DNA of 20,918 nt, taken from a virus. Position numbers and translations under genes: made by a program. The notes under the pieces were generated by a model, which saw only the letters and a list, made by a program, of their open reading frames with translations, did no database searches and was not told the origin of the DNA. The DNA lies in the IMG/VR virus record IMGVR_UViG_3300045836_000152, positions 1 to 20,918 of that record. One strand, written 5' to 3'. Below are positions 11,905-20,616 of this stretch, piece by piece. Within the stretch, counting starts at the first letter, position 1. Every line of letters starts with the position of its first letter.

Positions 11905-14141
11905 TGCCGACCCAGATCAATTTCTCGTCCGGCGAACTGTCATCGGATTTCTACGCCAGCGCCGACATGGCGCAGTTTCAGTCCGGGTGCGCCATGGCGC
12001 AGAATTTTATCCCGGGTGTCTATCGCGTCCTGAAGCGCCGCAGCGGCTTCCTCGCCAATGGCGCGGCCAAGTTCGGCGACCGCAAGTGCCGACTGATCGC
12101 CTATGTGCGCAGTGACGTCGACGCCAATGTCGTCGAGCTGGGCGACGCCTATACCCGCATCTGGAATATCGACGGAACACCGGTCCTTGCCGCCGGCGTG
12201 CCGTATGAAGTCGGCGGATCTCCCTACGCGGCGGCCGACCTCGACGGCCTGCGCTGGGGCATGCTGGGGAACTGCCTGGTGTTCTTCCATGCCGATGGCC
12301 GCGAGCCGTGGCGACTGCAAAAGGCCAGTGACGGCACCTGGAACTGGGCGCTCTATGCCTTTAACGACGGCCCCTGGCAGGCCGAAAATATCGACCAGAC
12401 GATTACCATCACCGCCACGGATTATCACGCCGGGGCGAACGTCACGATCGCGGCGTCGAAGCCAATCTTCAACCCGGGCATGGTGGGCAATACCCAGATG
12501 CGGATCCGCGCCGACCGCGGCCTGACCGGCCTGCCGACCTGGAAGGCCGACTGGGACCCGATCGACAACCAACTGGTCGTGTCGAACGGGCGGATTTACT
12601 ACACGCCGGACGGCGCGTCGGCCGCCAAGACGGGCAATACGCCTCCGCAACATGACTTCGGCATCGTCAGCGACGGTGGAGTCCGCTGGACCTATCTTCA
12701 CGACAATTCCGGAACGCTGGTCATCACCGGCTATACCGATGCGCAGACGGTGACGGCGACGGTCATTCGCAACCTGCCGACGCGCGGGACATCGGAAGTC
12801 AGCGGCGGCCAGACCATCCAGGTGATGGCCGATCCGGCCGCGGTCATTCCCCTTGATGCGACCTTCTCCTGGGCGTTCTCGGCGTACAGCGACTATTACG
12901 GCTGGCCGACCGCCTGGCCGACCTTGCGGGCAGAGCGCCTGATCGTCGGCGGCGGCCGCACGTCGCCCGACAAGTACGACGGATCGCAGGTCGCCGGCTA
13001 TAAGGCCGCCGGCGCGACCTTTACGCCCGGCCTCGGCACCGGCCTGGTCCTGGACGATGACGGCGTGCAGGGCTTCTGTTCGTCGGAATCGTATCAGGCG
13101 AACTGGTTCAGTTCCGGCTCGATGCTGATCTGCGGAACGCATGGCAGCGAAAACGCCATCGTCGGATCGTCGGGCGAAGCCGAAATCACGCCTATGGCGG
13201 CTTCGCCCAAGGCCGTCAGCCACAACGGCAGCGCGCCGCTGCGGCCGGTCAAGGCGCAGGACACGTTGCTGTATGTGGTCAAGGGCTATGCCAGCCTGCG
13301 CAACCTGACGGTCAGTCCCTACGACTTTCCGGGCACTTCGGAAGACCTGATGCCGTTCGCCGCCCATATCGGTTCGCGGCAGCTGGCCGAAATCGATTAT
13401 TGCAGCGGGCCGGCCTATCAGGCGTGGGCGCGCCTGGGCGACGGCGGCCTTGCCGTATTCGCCTACAATCGCGAACAGAACGTCAAGGGCTGGGCGCGCC
13501 AGCTGCTGGGCGGGGGTTTCACCGTCGAAAGCCTGTGCGTAGTGCCCGATACCCAGGGCGTCGACCGGCTGTGGATCAGCGGCTACCGCGCCAAGGGCAC
13601 AGGCCAGCGCCTGGTCATGATGTTGTCGCATCCGGCCGCCCTGGTCCGCCTCGAGGCTTCGCGCGTTTACCAGGGCGCGGCGACCAACACGGTCAACGGC
13701 GCGGACTGGCTCGAGGGAGAAACCATCCTCGCCATGGTCGGCCAAGGCGACGGCAAGTACCTTCAGTACGAAGCGACTGTGACGGGCGGAAGCTTCACCT
13801 TGCCCAAGGCCGGCACCGTGATCATTTACGGCCTGCCATACACATCCAGGTACGAAAGCCTGCCGCTGATCAGCTATGTCGGCCCGGGCAAGTATGTCCG
13901 CGCTAGCCGGGCGAATCTCCAGGCCATCGGCTGGGAGTTCACGGCTGGGAACGTCAACAGTGGCGAACGCGGGGATACCGACTATAGCCGCGACTTCGAC
14001 GAAACGAACGGCATCGGCATCGTCGATGCGGTGACGAAGTTCACCCTGCCGGGCGACAGCGAATTGAACCCGCAGGTCTATGTCGAATGCGCCAACGGCT
14101 TCGACCTGGTCATCAAGTCGATCAATGTGGAGCTGGCGTGA
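11904..14141 (+). CDS. Tail nozzle protein (T7 gp12-like)
   Basis: A 745-residue protein of the tail tubular protein B / nozzle type, which forms the tip of the short tail. The N-terminus has the family signature INFSSGELSSDFYASADMAQ followed by QSGCAMAQNFIPGVYRVLKR and RRSGFLANG. The long beta-rich body (many WTYLHDNSGTLVITGYTD-like strands) and the late IGWEFTAGNVNSGERGDTDY segment also fit. The length is usual. Its TGA overlaps the next ATG (TGATG). A start-site hairpin may regulate it. Tail fibres or receptor-binding proteins are not visible in this window and would be expected downstream. Confidence 0.88.
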   Translation: MPTQINFSSGELSSDFYASADMAQFQSGCAMAQNFIPGVYRVLKRRSGFLANGAAKFGDRKCRLIAYVRSDVDANVVELGDAYTRIWNIDGTPVLAAGVPYEVGGSPYAAADLDGLRWGMLGNCLVFFHADGREPWRLQKASDGTWNWALYAFNDGPWQAENIDQTITITATDYHAGANVTIAASKPIFNPGMVGNTQMRIRADRGLTGLPTWKADWDPIDNQLVVSNGRIYYTPDGASAAKTGNTPPQHDFGIVSDGGVRWTYLHDNSGTLVITGYTDAQTVTATVIRNLPTRGTSEVSGGQTIQVMADPAAVIPLDATFSWAFSAYSDYYGWPTAWPTLRAERLIVGGGRTSPDKYDGSQVAGYKAAGATFTPGLGTGLVLDDDGVQGFCSSESYQANWFSSGSMLICGTHGSENAIVGSSGEAEITPMAASPKAVSHNGSAPLRPVKAQDTLLYVVKGYASLRNLTVSPYDFPGTSEDLMPFAAHIGSRQLAEIDYCSGPAYQAWARLGDGGLAVFAYNREQNVKGWARQLLGGGFTVESLCVVPDTQGVDRLWISGYRAKGTGQRLVMMLSHPAALVRLEASRVYQGAATNTVNGADWLEGETILAMVGQGDGKYLQYEATVTGGSFTLPKAGTVIIYGLPYTSRYESLPLISYVGPGKYVRASRANLQAIGWEFTAGNVNSGERGDTDYSRDFDETNGIGIVDAVTKFTLPGDSELNPQVYVECANGFDLVIKSINVELA

Positions 14142-14527
14142 TGCGCGGGGGCATGTTCATCCGGCCGTACAGCGAAGGCGACGAAGCGCTGATGTCGCTG
14201 CGCGCCGATATGGCGACCGAATTCGCCCTGGGCGGCCGGACGATCCCGGCCGGCCCGAAATGGACGCTGTGCGACGACGGTTTGATCCTGGCTATCGGCG
14301 GCTTCGAACCGGACGGCTATTTTCACGGCTGGCTGCTGATCGGCACCGGCCTGAAGGTCAAGCACTGGGCGTGTCTGTTCCAGGCCGCCCATGAGCGCAT
14401 GGCGGCCGTCCGCCAGAGCCACAAGAACTGCATCATCACCGCCCGGGTCTCGGATGCGCCGAACGCCGCGGCGTTCCTGAAGCGCCTTGGCTTCGAGCAG
14501 CTGGACGAAAGGAATTTCCATGCCTGA
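14141..14527 (+). CDS. GNAT-like / T7 gp13-like internal virion protein
   Basis: A 128-residue protein with a GNAT-like outline: MFIRPYSEGDEALMSLRADM at the N-terminus and the typical end DAPNAAAFLKRLGFEQLDER. T7-type phages carry a short protein of this class (gp13, internal virion protein A) right after the nozzle, needed for assembly of ejection proteins. The acetyl-CoA loop (Q/RxxGxG/A) is not clear (KHWACLFQAAHERMAA), so enzyme activity is doubtful. The ATG overlaps the nozzle stop, and its own stop overlaps the next gene by 8 bases. The frame is well supported by these couplings. Confidence 0.7.
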   Translation: MRGGMFIRPYSEGDEALMSLRADMATEFALGGRTIPAGPKWTLCDDGLILAIGGFEPDGYFHGWLLIGTGLKVKHWACLFQAAHERMAAVRQSHKNCIITARVSDAPNAAAFLKRLGFEQLDERNFHA

Positions 14528-15020
14528 CATGTCGGGAACCATCGGCTCTATCGGATCGGCCGTTTCGCTGGCCAATCCCATGGTTGGCGGCATGATCCAG
14601 GCGGCCGGCGCCCTGCTGGGCGGCATCAACGCCAACGCGGCCGGCAAGGCGGCGATGCGGCAGGCGCGCATGGCGGCCGACCAGGACAACGCGGAAGCGG
14701 CGCTGAACAGCATGGCGCTGTACCGGGACAGCCAGCAACAGGCGGCCGCCGGCTTCACGCAAGCGGCCGGCGGCGGCGGGTTCACCGGTTCGGCCGTCCA
14801 GGCCCTGAACGACTTCAACGGCGAAAGCCTCTTCAATCAGCGTGCGCAGATCTACAAGGGCCAGACCCAGGCCGCGGCGGCGCTGTACCAGGGAGAAGTC
14901 GCCAAGGCGAACGGCCAGAACGCCATGACATCCTCGCTCTTTAATGCCGGATCGTCGATCCTCGGCAGCTATGGCCGGTTTCGCGCCCAGAAGGCCGCTT
15001 CCAGCCTGGGAGGCTATTGA
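14520..15020 (+). CDS. Internal virion protein B-like (T7 gp14-like)
   Basis: A 166-residue Ala/Gly/Gln-rich protein. The N-terminal half holds Gly-zipper-like hydrophobic stretches (SLANPMVGGMIQAAGALLGG), followed by long helices (MRQARMAADQDNAEAALNSM, RAQIYKGQTQAAAALYQGEV). This is characteristic of the gp14 class, which inserts in the outer membrane during DNA ejection. AAGGA lies 6 bases before the ATG at 14520. It overlaps the previous gene by 8 bases and its TGA overlaps the next ATG (TGATG), so the ejection proteins are made as a set. Confidence 0.8.
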   Translation: MPDMSGTIGSIGSAVSLANPMVGGMIQAAGALLGGINANAAGKAAMRQARMAADQDNAEAALNSMALYRDSQQQAAAGFTQAAGGGGFTGSAVQALNDFNGESLFNQRAQIYKGQTQAAAALYQGEVAKANGQNAMTSSLFNAGSSILGSYGRFRAQKAASSLGGY

Positions 15021-17422
15021 TGGCGACGCCGCTTCCCTCCGCGCAGCAAAACTTCATCTCCGGTCAAACCCAGCCGATCGACGCCGCGCGGCCGACAGAC
15101 GGCGGCCTAGGCGCCCTTGCCGAGGGCGTCGACCAGTACCAGCAGGGTGCGAACCGCATTGCCGAAATGCAGGCGCGCAAGGCCGTGGGCGACCTGCGCG
15201 AAGCCTACGAGAGCGGCTACCAGCAGGATGCGGCCGCGTTGACCGTCGACAAGGCCCCGAACTTCGCCACAACGCAGCGCGACCGCTATGACACGCTGGC
15301 GGCCAAGCAACTGGCGACGCTGCACGATCCGCAGGCCCAGGCCTATTTCGCGCAGATGAGCGGCGAATACCGCGGCCGCCTTTTGAGCATGGCCGGCGAG
15401 CGGCAGGGGCAGGTGCTGGGGGCCTACCAGCAACAGGCCCAGACGGCGGCCCAGCAGGCGCGCGTGGGCCTGGTGGCGACCAATTTCCAGCTGGGCACGC
15501 GGACCATGCTGGAACAAGACGCCCAGGGTAACGCGCCGTTGCAGCCAGGCTATGCCGACAGCGCCCTTGCGCGGTTCGACGATCGGGCGAAATCCACGCT
15601 CGATGCGACGCCGGATATCGACAAGCCTATGCTGCAATTGCGGCTGGCCGAACAGCGCGACAACCTGGCGCTCAATCTCCAGCAACAGTCCATCGGGCTG
15701 ACGGAAGAGCAGACCCGCCGCAGCGTGCAGGACGGCCTTCAGGGCATCGTCAACCACGTTAAGGCCGATCCGACGTATCGGGACCAGGCGCTGTTGGACG
15801 GCGGACAGCTGATCGCCACACTACCCGTACAGGCGCGCGGGGCAGTGGCGCAGAAATGGCCCGACACGGTCCTGCAATCGATCGCCGAGGGCATGGTGGC
15901 GCGGAAGGACTATTCCGGCCTCAGCACATTTCTGGACAGCAAGGACCCCCAGGCGCACATGGATGCGACGGCGTATGGGCGATATCTCGACCTGAGCACG
16001 AGCACGGCCGTCGCGGGACAGATGGCACTGGACCAACAGACGGCCGAAAAGGGCCTGCAGAACGAAGTCGCATCGCTCATGGAGACCGGAAAATCCACCG
16101 GGCTCGATACCTCGTCGTTCGTGAAGGCCTTCGGGCCGATCGAAGGGCCGGTGAAGAAGAACGACGCGGACCAGCAGATTGCTGTCGCCACGCGCTATCA
16201 CGACATCATCAAACAGGCCTCCAGCATGTCCGAGGCCGAGTTTGACGCTCAACTGAAGCTCATGATGCCTGCGCAGGACGATCCGAACTATGCCCGCGAC
16301 TTGGCCCTGCAGAAACAAGCTGAGCAACTGGGCCAGCAAATGTTCCAGCGCCAGCGCACGGACCCGGCCGGCAGTGATATCACCGACCCCGCCAGTGCCG
16401 CTAAATGGCGTGGTGCCATGACAGGCCAGGCTGGTTCAGCCCAGGCATGGGGCGACTACACAACGGCGCGTCAGACCCGTTGGGGCATTCCGCAACAACT
16501 TCAGCGCATCTTACCGAACGATTATGCAAAGGCGACGGTCACTGAAATCAACAAGGCCGCGCCGAACGTCAGGGATACGATGTTAATGCAACTGCGCCAG
16601 ACGGTCGATTCCTATGGCCAATATGGCGGACAGGTCCTGAAGGAATTCCAGGACGCCGGCCTCTCTGGGCCTGATGCGGCCGCCCTGCACCTCGCCGGCA
16701 ATGATCCGGCGTTCATGGGCCGCTACGTCCGTGCCCAGGAGGTGACCAAGGGCGGAACGCCGCCGACGAAGGACCAGAAGGCCAATATCGAGCGCGCGGT
16801 GGATGCCGCGTTTGCGCCGTTCCAGCAAACGCAATCCTATTCGACGCAGGGATCGATCATGGCCGACAATGCGCGGCGCGTCGTGGCGACCATGACGCAA
16901 GCGGGCGTGCACGACGGCGAAAGCCCGGAGGTCGCCGCGCGCGAGGCAACGAAATGGCTGTTCCAGGGCGCCCAGCCCGACCAGAAGGGCACCTATCTCG
17001 TGCCGCAGTCGATCCAGGCGGAACAGGTCAAGCGCGATTTCAACGCCGTGCCGACCCCGAACCTGTTTAATCCACACCCGACCGCCTTTGATGCCGTCCA
17101 CATGGTGGGCACGGTCGACGGCGCTACGGCGCTGCGCAACGGCCTTTACGCCACCGTGCGCGACTATGCGCTGGACCCGTCGAAACTGGCGGCGCCGGGC
17201 CTGGAAGCCTGGATGACACCGGAGCAAAAGCAGCAACGCTATGCCAACAAGGTGGCGGATCAGGCGTTCTGGATCAACGGCGGCGACGCCGGCATGAAAA
17301 CGTTCCAGCTGGTGATGAAGGACGAGAACGGCCAGACCGTCATTCCGGTGAAGGACAACAAGGGCCAGCCGATCGTTCGCACCTGGGATCAAGTCAAGAG
17401 CCGCATCACGGGAGGCAAATAG
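15020..17422 (+). CDS. Internal virion protein C-like (T7 gp15-like)
   Basis: An 800-residue, largely helical, Gln/Ala-rich protein with long charged helices and few strands, the profile of the gp15-type ejection protein that builds the periplasmic tunnel with gp16. GGGAGG lies 6 bases before ATG 15020; a TTG one codon earlier is possible but less likely. No enzyme motif is visible. Position between the gp14-like gene and the transglycosylase protein gives the canonical 14-15-16 order. Its TAG is directly followed by the next ATG. Confidence 0.82.
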   Translation: MATPLPSAQQNFISGQTQPIDAARPTDGGLGALAEGVDQYQQGANRIAEMQARKAVGDLREAYESGYQQDAAALTVDKAPNFATTQRDRYDTLAAKQLATLHDPQAQAYFAQMSGEYRGRLLSMAGERQGQVLGAYQQQAQTAAQQARVGLVATNFQLGTRTMLEQDAQGNAPLQPGYADSALARFDDRAKSTLDATPDIDKPMLQLRLAEQRDNLALNLQQQSIGLTEEQTRRSVQDGLQGIVNHVKADPTYRDQALLDGGQLIATLPVQARGAVAQKWPDTVLQSIAEGMVARKDYSGLSTFLDSKDPQAHMDATAYGRYLDLSTSTAVAGQMALDQQTAEKGLQNEVASLMETGKSTGLDTSSFVKAFGPIEGPVKKNDADQQIAVATRYHDIIKQASSMSEAEFDAQLKLMMPAQDDPNYARDLALQKQAEQLGQQMFQRQRTDPAGSDITDPASAAKWRGAMTGQAGSAQAWGDYTTARQTRWGIPQQLQRILPNDYAKATVTEINKAAPNVRDTMLMQLRQTVDSYGQYGGQVLKEFQDAGLSGPDAAALHLAGNDPAFMGRYVRAQEVTKGGTPPTKDQKANIERAVDAAFAPFQQTQSYSTQGSIMADNARRVVATMTQAGVHDGESPEVAAREATKWLFQGAQPDQKGTYLVPQSIQAEQVKRDFNAVPTPNLFNPHPTAFDAVHMVGTVDGATALRNGLYATVRDYALDPSKLAAPGLEAWMTPEQKQQRYANKVADQAFWINGGDAGMKTFQLVMKDENGQTVIPVKDNKGQPIVRTWDQVKSRITGGK

Positions 17423-20401
17423 ATGCCGGTTCCGGGCTATGTACCACAGCCACAGTCCTCGAATGCCCAGGACGACTATAACGCCACCTACGGCCCGACC
17501 TCGGACAACGAAGCGCGGGACCTGTTCTTTACCGGCGGCATTCATGGCTTGACGGCCTCAACGATCAATTCAGCGCGGGGCGCGGCGCTGAACCTCGTGC
17601 CGTCGCCGACGCTGTCACCGGACGCGGCCAACGCCCAGTTCGGCATCGATGGCCATCTGTCGTTCAGCCATCCGATCACGACGGCCGAGGCACAATGGCG
17701 GCAGGAGACCAAGCGCCAGGAGCTGTACGAGCAGGACATCATGAGCCGCGCCGAGGGCGTCAACGGCGCGGAACGGTTTTCGCGCGGCCTGGTCGGCGGC
17801 ATCTTCGATCCGATCTCCTTTGGGGTGAACTTCATCCCCTTCGCCAACGAAGCGCATTGGGCGGCTGATGCCGGCCTGGCGGCGAACCTAGCGAAGGGCG
17901 CGTGGACCGGCGCGAAGTTCGGTGCGGCCTTCGGCGCTGCCCAAGGTGCTGAAAACGCGTACCAAGGGCTGGACTACAATCCGGAAGAGTTCGGCCAGCA
18001 AATCCTGTCGTCAGCCGTCTTCGGCAGCGTGCTGGAAGGAGGCGCCTACGGCCTGTCACGGCTGCGGTCGAACCGCTATGGCGACCTGATCGCGGCCGCG
18101 GCCGCGCGGCATGGGATCAGCGCGGATTACCTGGCCCAGACCATGGGAATCGAAAATCCGCGCGGCGATCCGAACGCCAAGAACCCCCGGTCGAGCGCGG
18201 GCGGCCTGTTCCAGTTCACCGACAAGACCTGGGAAGGCATGGGCGGCGGCGACAAGACGGACCCGGCGTTGAACATCGACCGGGCGGCACAGCTGGCGGC
18301 CCAGAATGCCGATTACATGGCCGAGCGCCTGGGCCGTGCGCCGACAGACGGCGAACTCTACCTCGCACACCAGCAGGGCGCGAAGGAGGCGACCTATCTC
18401 CTGAAGAACCCGGACGAGAACGCCATATCCGTGCTGAAGCGGGCGGGGCAAAAGAACGCGGAAGCCGCCATCGTGAACAATGGCGGCCATGCCGACATGA
18501 CGGCCGGCGATTTCGCCAATATGTGGGTGTTGCGGTTTTCGGGCGAAGCCGCCCGGCCGGAAGGCGCGGCCGTGCCGGCGGAGCCGGACGTGTCGCCGCC
18601 GCCGCCGACCGTTTCGGCCATGGACGAGATCGACCGGGCGGGCGCGACGGTAAAGGCGGCGGCGGATCTCGCGGACGGAAAGGACGTCGACGTCCGCGAC
18701 ATGGTGCAGCAGGCGGTGGAGAATCCGCGCGCGTCGCCTGGACTGGACGAGTCGAGTGCCGATCCGACCATTCCCGGCCGGTTCTATGACGACGACACGG
18801 CGACGACGGTTCGCGGCACCGATATTCCGGTGCGCTATGCGATCGTCGAAGCCCGCGACCTGACCGTCAGCCACGACGCGGACCTGGTCCGCAATCCGAA
18901 CTATCCGGACGAACTGCAACCGCGCGACCGCGACCGCGCCGGATCGCAGGCGCGGCTTTTGCGCATGGAACAGGAGTTCAACGCCAACCTCTTGATGCGG
19001 GATGCCTCCGCGGCCGGCGGCGCGCCCATCGTATCGCCTGACGGCGTAGTCGAATCGGGAAATGGCCGCGCCATCGTCCTGGCGCGCAATGGCGACCGCG
19101 AAACGCCGATCTCGCAGGCCTATCGCGCGGCGCTGAAGGCCAAGGGCTTCGACCCGGCGGGTTTCGACAACCCCATCCTGGTCCGCATGCGGACCCAGGC
19201 CATGACGGGGCCGGAGCGCGTGCGGCTGTCGCGCGAAATGAACACCGATACGTCCGAGCGCTATTCGCCAACCGAACAGGCCATGGTCGACGCCCAGCAG
19301 CTCAATGACAACGACGTGCAGCTGTACGAGGGCGGACCCCTGACGGCGCGGGCCAACGACCGGTTTGCGCGGGCCTTCTTGACCAAGGCCGCGCCGGGTG
19401 CGGAAAACAGCCTGATCGACCCGTCGACGCGGCGGCTGAACCAGGCCGGCATCGAGCGGATGCAGGCGGCGACGGTCGCCAAGGCCTATGGCTCAAAGCC
19501 GCTGGTCTATGCGATCTTCGAGACCTCGAACCCGCAGCTGAAGACGTTCGGCGCTGCGATTTCGGAGGCCGCGCCGATATGGGCGAAGATGCGCGCCCTG
19601 GCGGCAAATGGCGAGTTGGCGGCCGGCGCCGATACGACGCCATTCCTGGTCGAGGCCATGAACTTCGTGCGCCACATCCGCGACAACCGGCTGAACATGG
19701 CTGACGTCATCGACAAGTGGCGCGACCAGGCGGACATGTTCGCCAAGGATGCCCTGTCGCCGGAGGCCCTGGAATACCTGAAGCTGTTCTTCAAGGACGA
19801 AGGCTTTCGGGTGCAGCGCTCCGGCGAGGCCATCGCGGGGGATTTGAAGGATATCGCGGAAGCGGCTATAAGGTCGACACCGGAGCCTAACCTGTTCGGT
19901 GACGTGACGCCTTTCGACGTCTCCGCCCAGATCAACCGGCTGAACGAACGTGCGGCCAGAGAGGAAGACTATGAACCTCAACACCCTGACGGGCCTGAAG
20001 GCGCGAGCGACCGGCATGCGGGCGATGGCGGCTGGCCTGACCGCGATCGCGAAGCGGCGGGCGGCCCTGGAAGCGGCGGGGACGCCCCCGGACTTGTCGA
20101 GCTCGTCCGCCCGATCGAGCGCGCGGATGCTGAACCAAACGGCGGACCAGATCGATCCGCCGACGCTGGGCCAGTAAAGAACGACGCTCAGGCCAAGCCG
20201 AACCCGGCCGAGGCCTACCGCAAGGCGTTGTTCGCCGAGGCCGCAAAAGACCCTGAAATCGCTGCCCTGTACAGGGAACTTGCGCATCTGGAGGCCACGG
20301 ACCCCGGAACGATGGACCATGCGCCGTCGTCCGATAATCCCGACGTCATCGCCGAAGCCATGCGCGCGGCGGAGTTTTGCCTGAGAGAAGGAGGGGCATG
20401 A
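17423..20401 (+). CDS. Ejection protein with lytic transglycosylase and DdrB-like ParB domains
   Basis: A 992-residue protein in the place of T7 gp16. Residues about 150-212 hold Gly/Ala-rich hydrophobic stretches (KFGAAFGAAQG, SSAVFGSVLEGGAYGL) able to enter a membrane. Residues 218-375 are an SLT lytic transglycosylase, with probable catalytic Glu at MGIENPRG (E244) and the AGGLFQFTDKTW segment, to cut peptidoglycan during ejection. After a Pro/Ala linker, 465-830 match the DdrB-like ParB domain of polyvalent proteins: VEARDLTVSHDADLVRNPNY, LQPRDRDRAGSQ, and the key GVVESGNGRAIVL (GNGR 547-550). Such proteins are thought to enter the cell with the DNA and act there. Residues about 850-918 are low-complexity (G, P, D, R) and are encoded over the nested gene 19971-20177. 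The last 75 residues look like normal coding again. Confidence 0.88.
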   Translation: MPVPGYVPQPQSSNAQDDYNATYGPTSDNEARDLFFTGGIHGLTASTINSARGAALNLVPSPTLSPDAANAQFGIDGHLSFSHPITTAEAQWRQETKRQELYEQDIMSRAEGVNGAERFSRGLVGGIFDPISFGVNFIPFANEAHWAADAGLAANLAKGAWTGAKFGAAFGAAQGAENAYQGLDYNPEEFGQQILSSAVFGSVLEGGAYGLSRLRSNRYGDLIAAAAARHGISADYLAQTMGIENPRGDPNAKNPRSSAGGLFQFTDKTWEGMGGGDKTDPALNIDRAAQLAAQNADYMAERLGRAPTDGELYLAHQQGAKEATYLLKNPDENAISVLKRAGQKNAEAAIVNNGGHADMTAGDFANMWVLRFSGEAARPEGAAVPAEPDVSPPPPTVSAMDEIDRAGATVKAAADLADGKDVDVRDMVQQAVENPRASPGLDESSADPTIPGRFYDDDTATTVRGTDIPVRYAIVEARDLTVSHDADLVRNPNYPDELQPRDRDRAGSQARLLRMEQEFNANLLMRDASAAGGAPIVSPDGVVESGNGRAIVLARNGDRETPISQAYRAALKAKGFDPAGFDNPILVRMRTQAMTGPERVRLSREMNTDTSERYSPTEQAMVDAQQLNDNDVQLYEGGPLTARANDRFARAFLTKAAPGAENSLIDPSTRRLNQAGIERMQAATVAKAYGSKPLVYAIFETSNPQLKTFGAAISEAAPIWAKMRALAANGELAAGADTTPFLVEAMNFVRHIRDNRLNMADVIDKWRDQADMFAKDALSPEALEYLKLFFKDEGFRVQRSGEAIAGDLKDIAEAAIRSTPEPNLFGDVTPFDVSAQINRLNERAAREEDYEPQHPDGPEGASDRHAGDGGWPDRDREAAGGPGSGGDAPGLVELVRPIERADAEPNGGPDRSADAGPVKNDAQAKPNPAEAYRKALFAEAAKDPEIAALYRELAHLEATDPGTMDHAPSSDNPDVIAEAMRAAEFCLREGGA
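19971..20177 (+). CDS. Nested 68-aa gene inside the ejection-protein gene
   Basis: A 68-residue ORF, +1 relative to the long frame, starting MNLNTLTGLKARATGMRAMA and ending QIDPPTLGQ. GAGG lies 6 bases before the ATG, an ideal ribosome site. By hand count 62 of its 68 codons end in G or C, against 42 of 68 for the same stretch read in the long frame, whose product there is low-complexity. The peptide is a basic, Ala-rich helix (AIAKRRAALEAAG) followed by a Ser-rich linker and a short tail. It could interact with membrane, DNA or the virion proteins around it; the function is unknown. The long frame stays open throughout, so both proteins could be made from the same DNA. Confidence 0.65.
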   Translation: MNLNTLTGLKARATGMRAMAAGLTAIAKRRAALEAAGTPPDLSSSSARSSARMLNQTADQIDPPTLGQ

Positions 20402-20616
20402 TGCCTAAAGCTGCCTTGAAAGCCGTCGCGACGCCAGAACCCATCGCCAACAGCTGTTCGACCTGCGTCCACTGGATCAAGGGCGAATGCCGCCGCCTGC
20501 CGCCGCATTTCGCGGCGCTGGGAAACGGCAGCTACTCGACCCAGACGGACCGCAAAGGCGCGTGGCCGATCACGCAGCGCACGGATTGGTGCGGGGAACA
20601 CAAGACCAATGGCTGA
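20401..20616 (+). CDS. Small Cys-rich phage protein (CxxC...WCGE type)
   Basis: A 71-residue protein with a likely zinc site: CSTCVHW (C19, C22), C30 in GECRRLPP, and C64 in DWCGEH. The layout CxxCxxW, CxRxPP, P.T...DWCGE is one I recognise from many small phage proteins of unknown function. The start at 20401 is favoured because GGAGG is 6 bases upstream; an ATG at 20398 is only 3 bases from it and would overlap the long gene's stop as ATGA. Its stop overlaps the next gene by 8 bases. Confidence 0.75.
   Translation: MPKAALKAVATPEPIANSCSTCVHWIKGECRRLPPHFAALGNGSYSTQTDRKGAWPITQRTDWCGEHKTNG

Noticed and set aside
11940-13745. A 601-aa minus-strand ORF opposite the nozzle gene
   Set aside because: Same shadow effect: Arg/Ala/Gly-rich with no recognisable domain, while the plus strand carries the nozzle signature.
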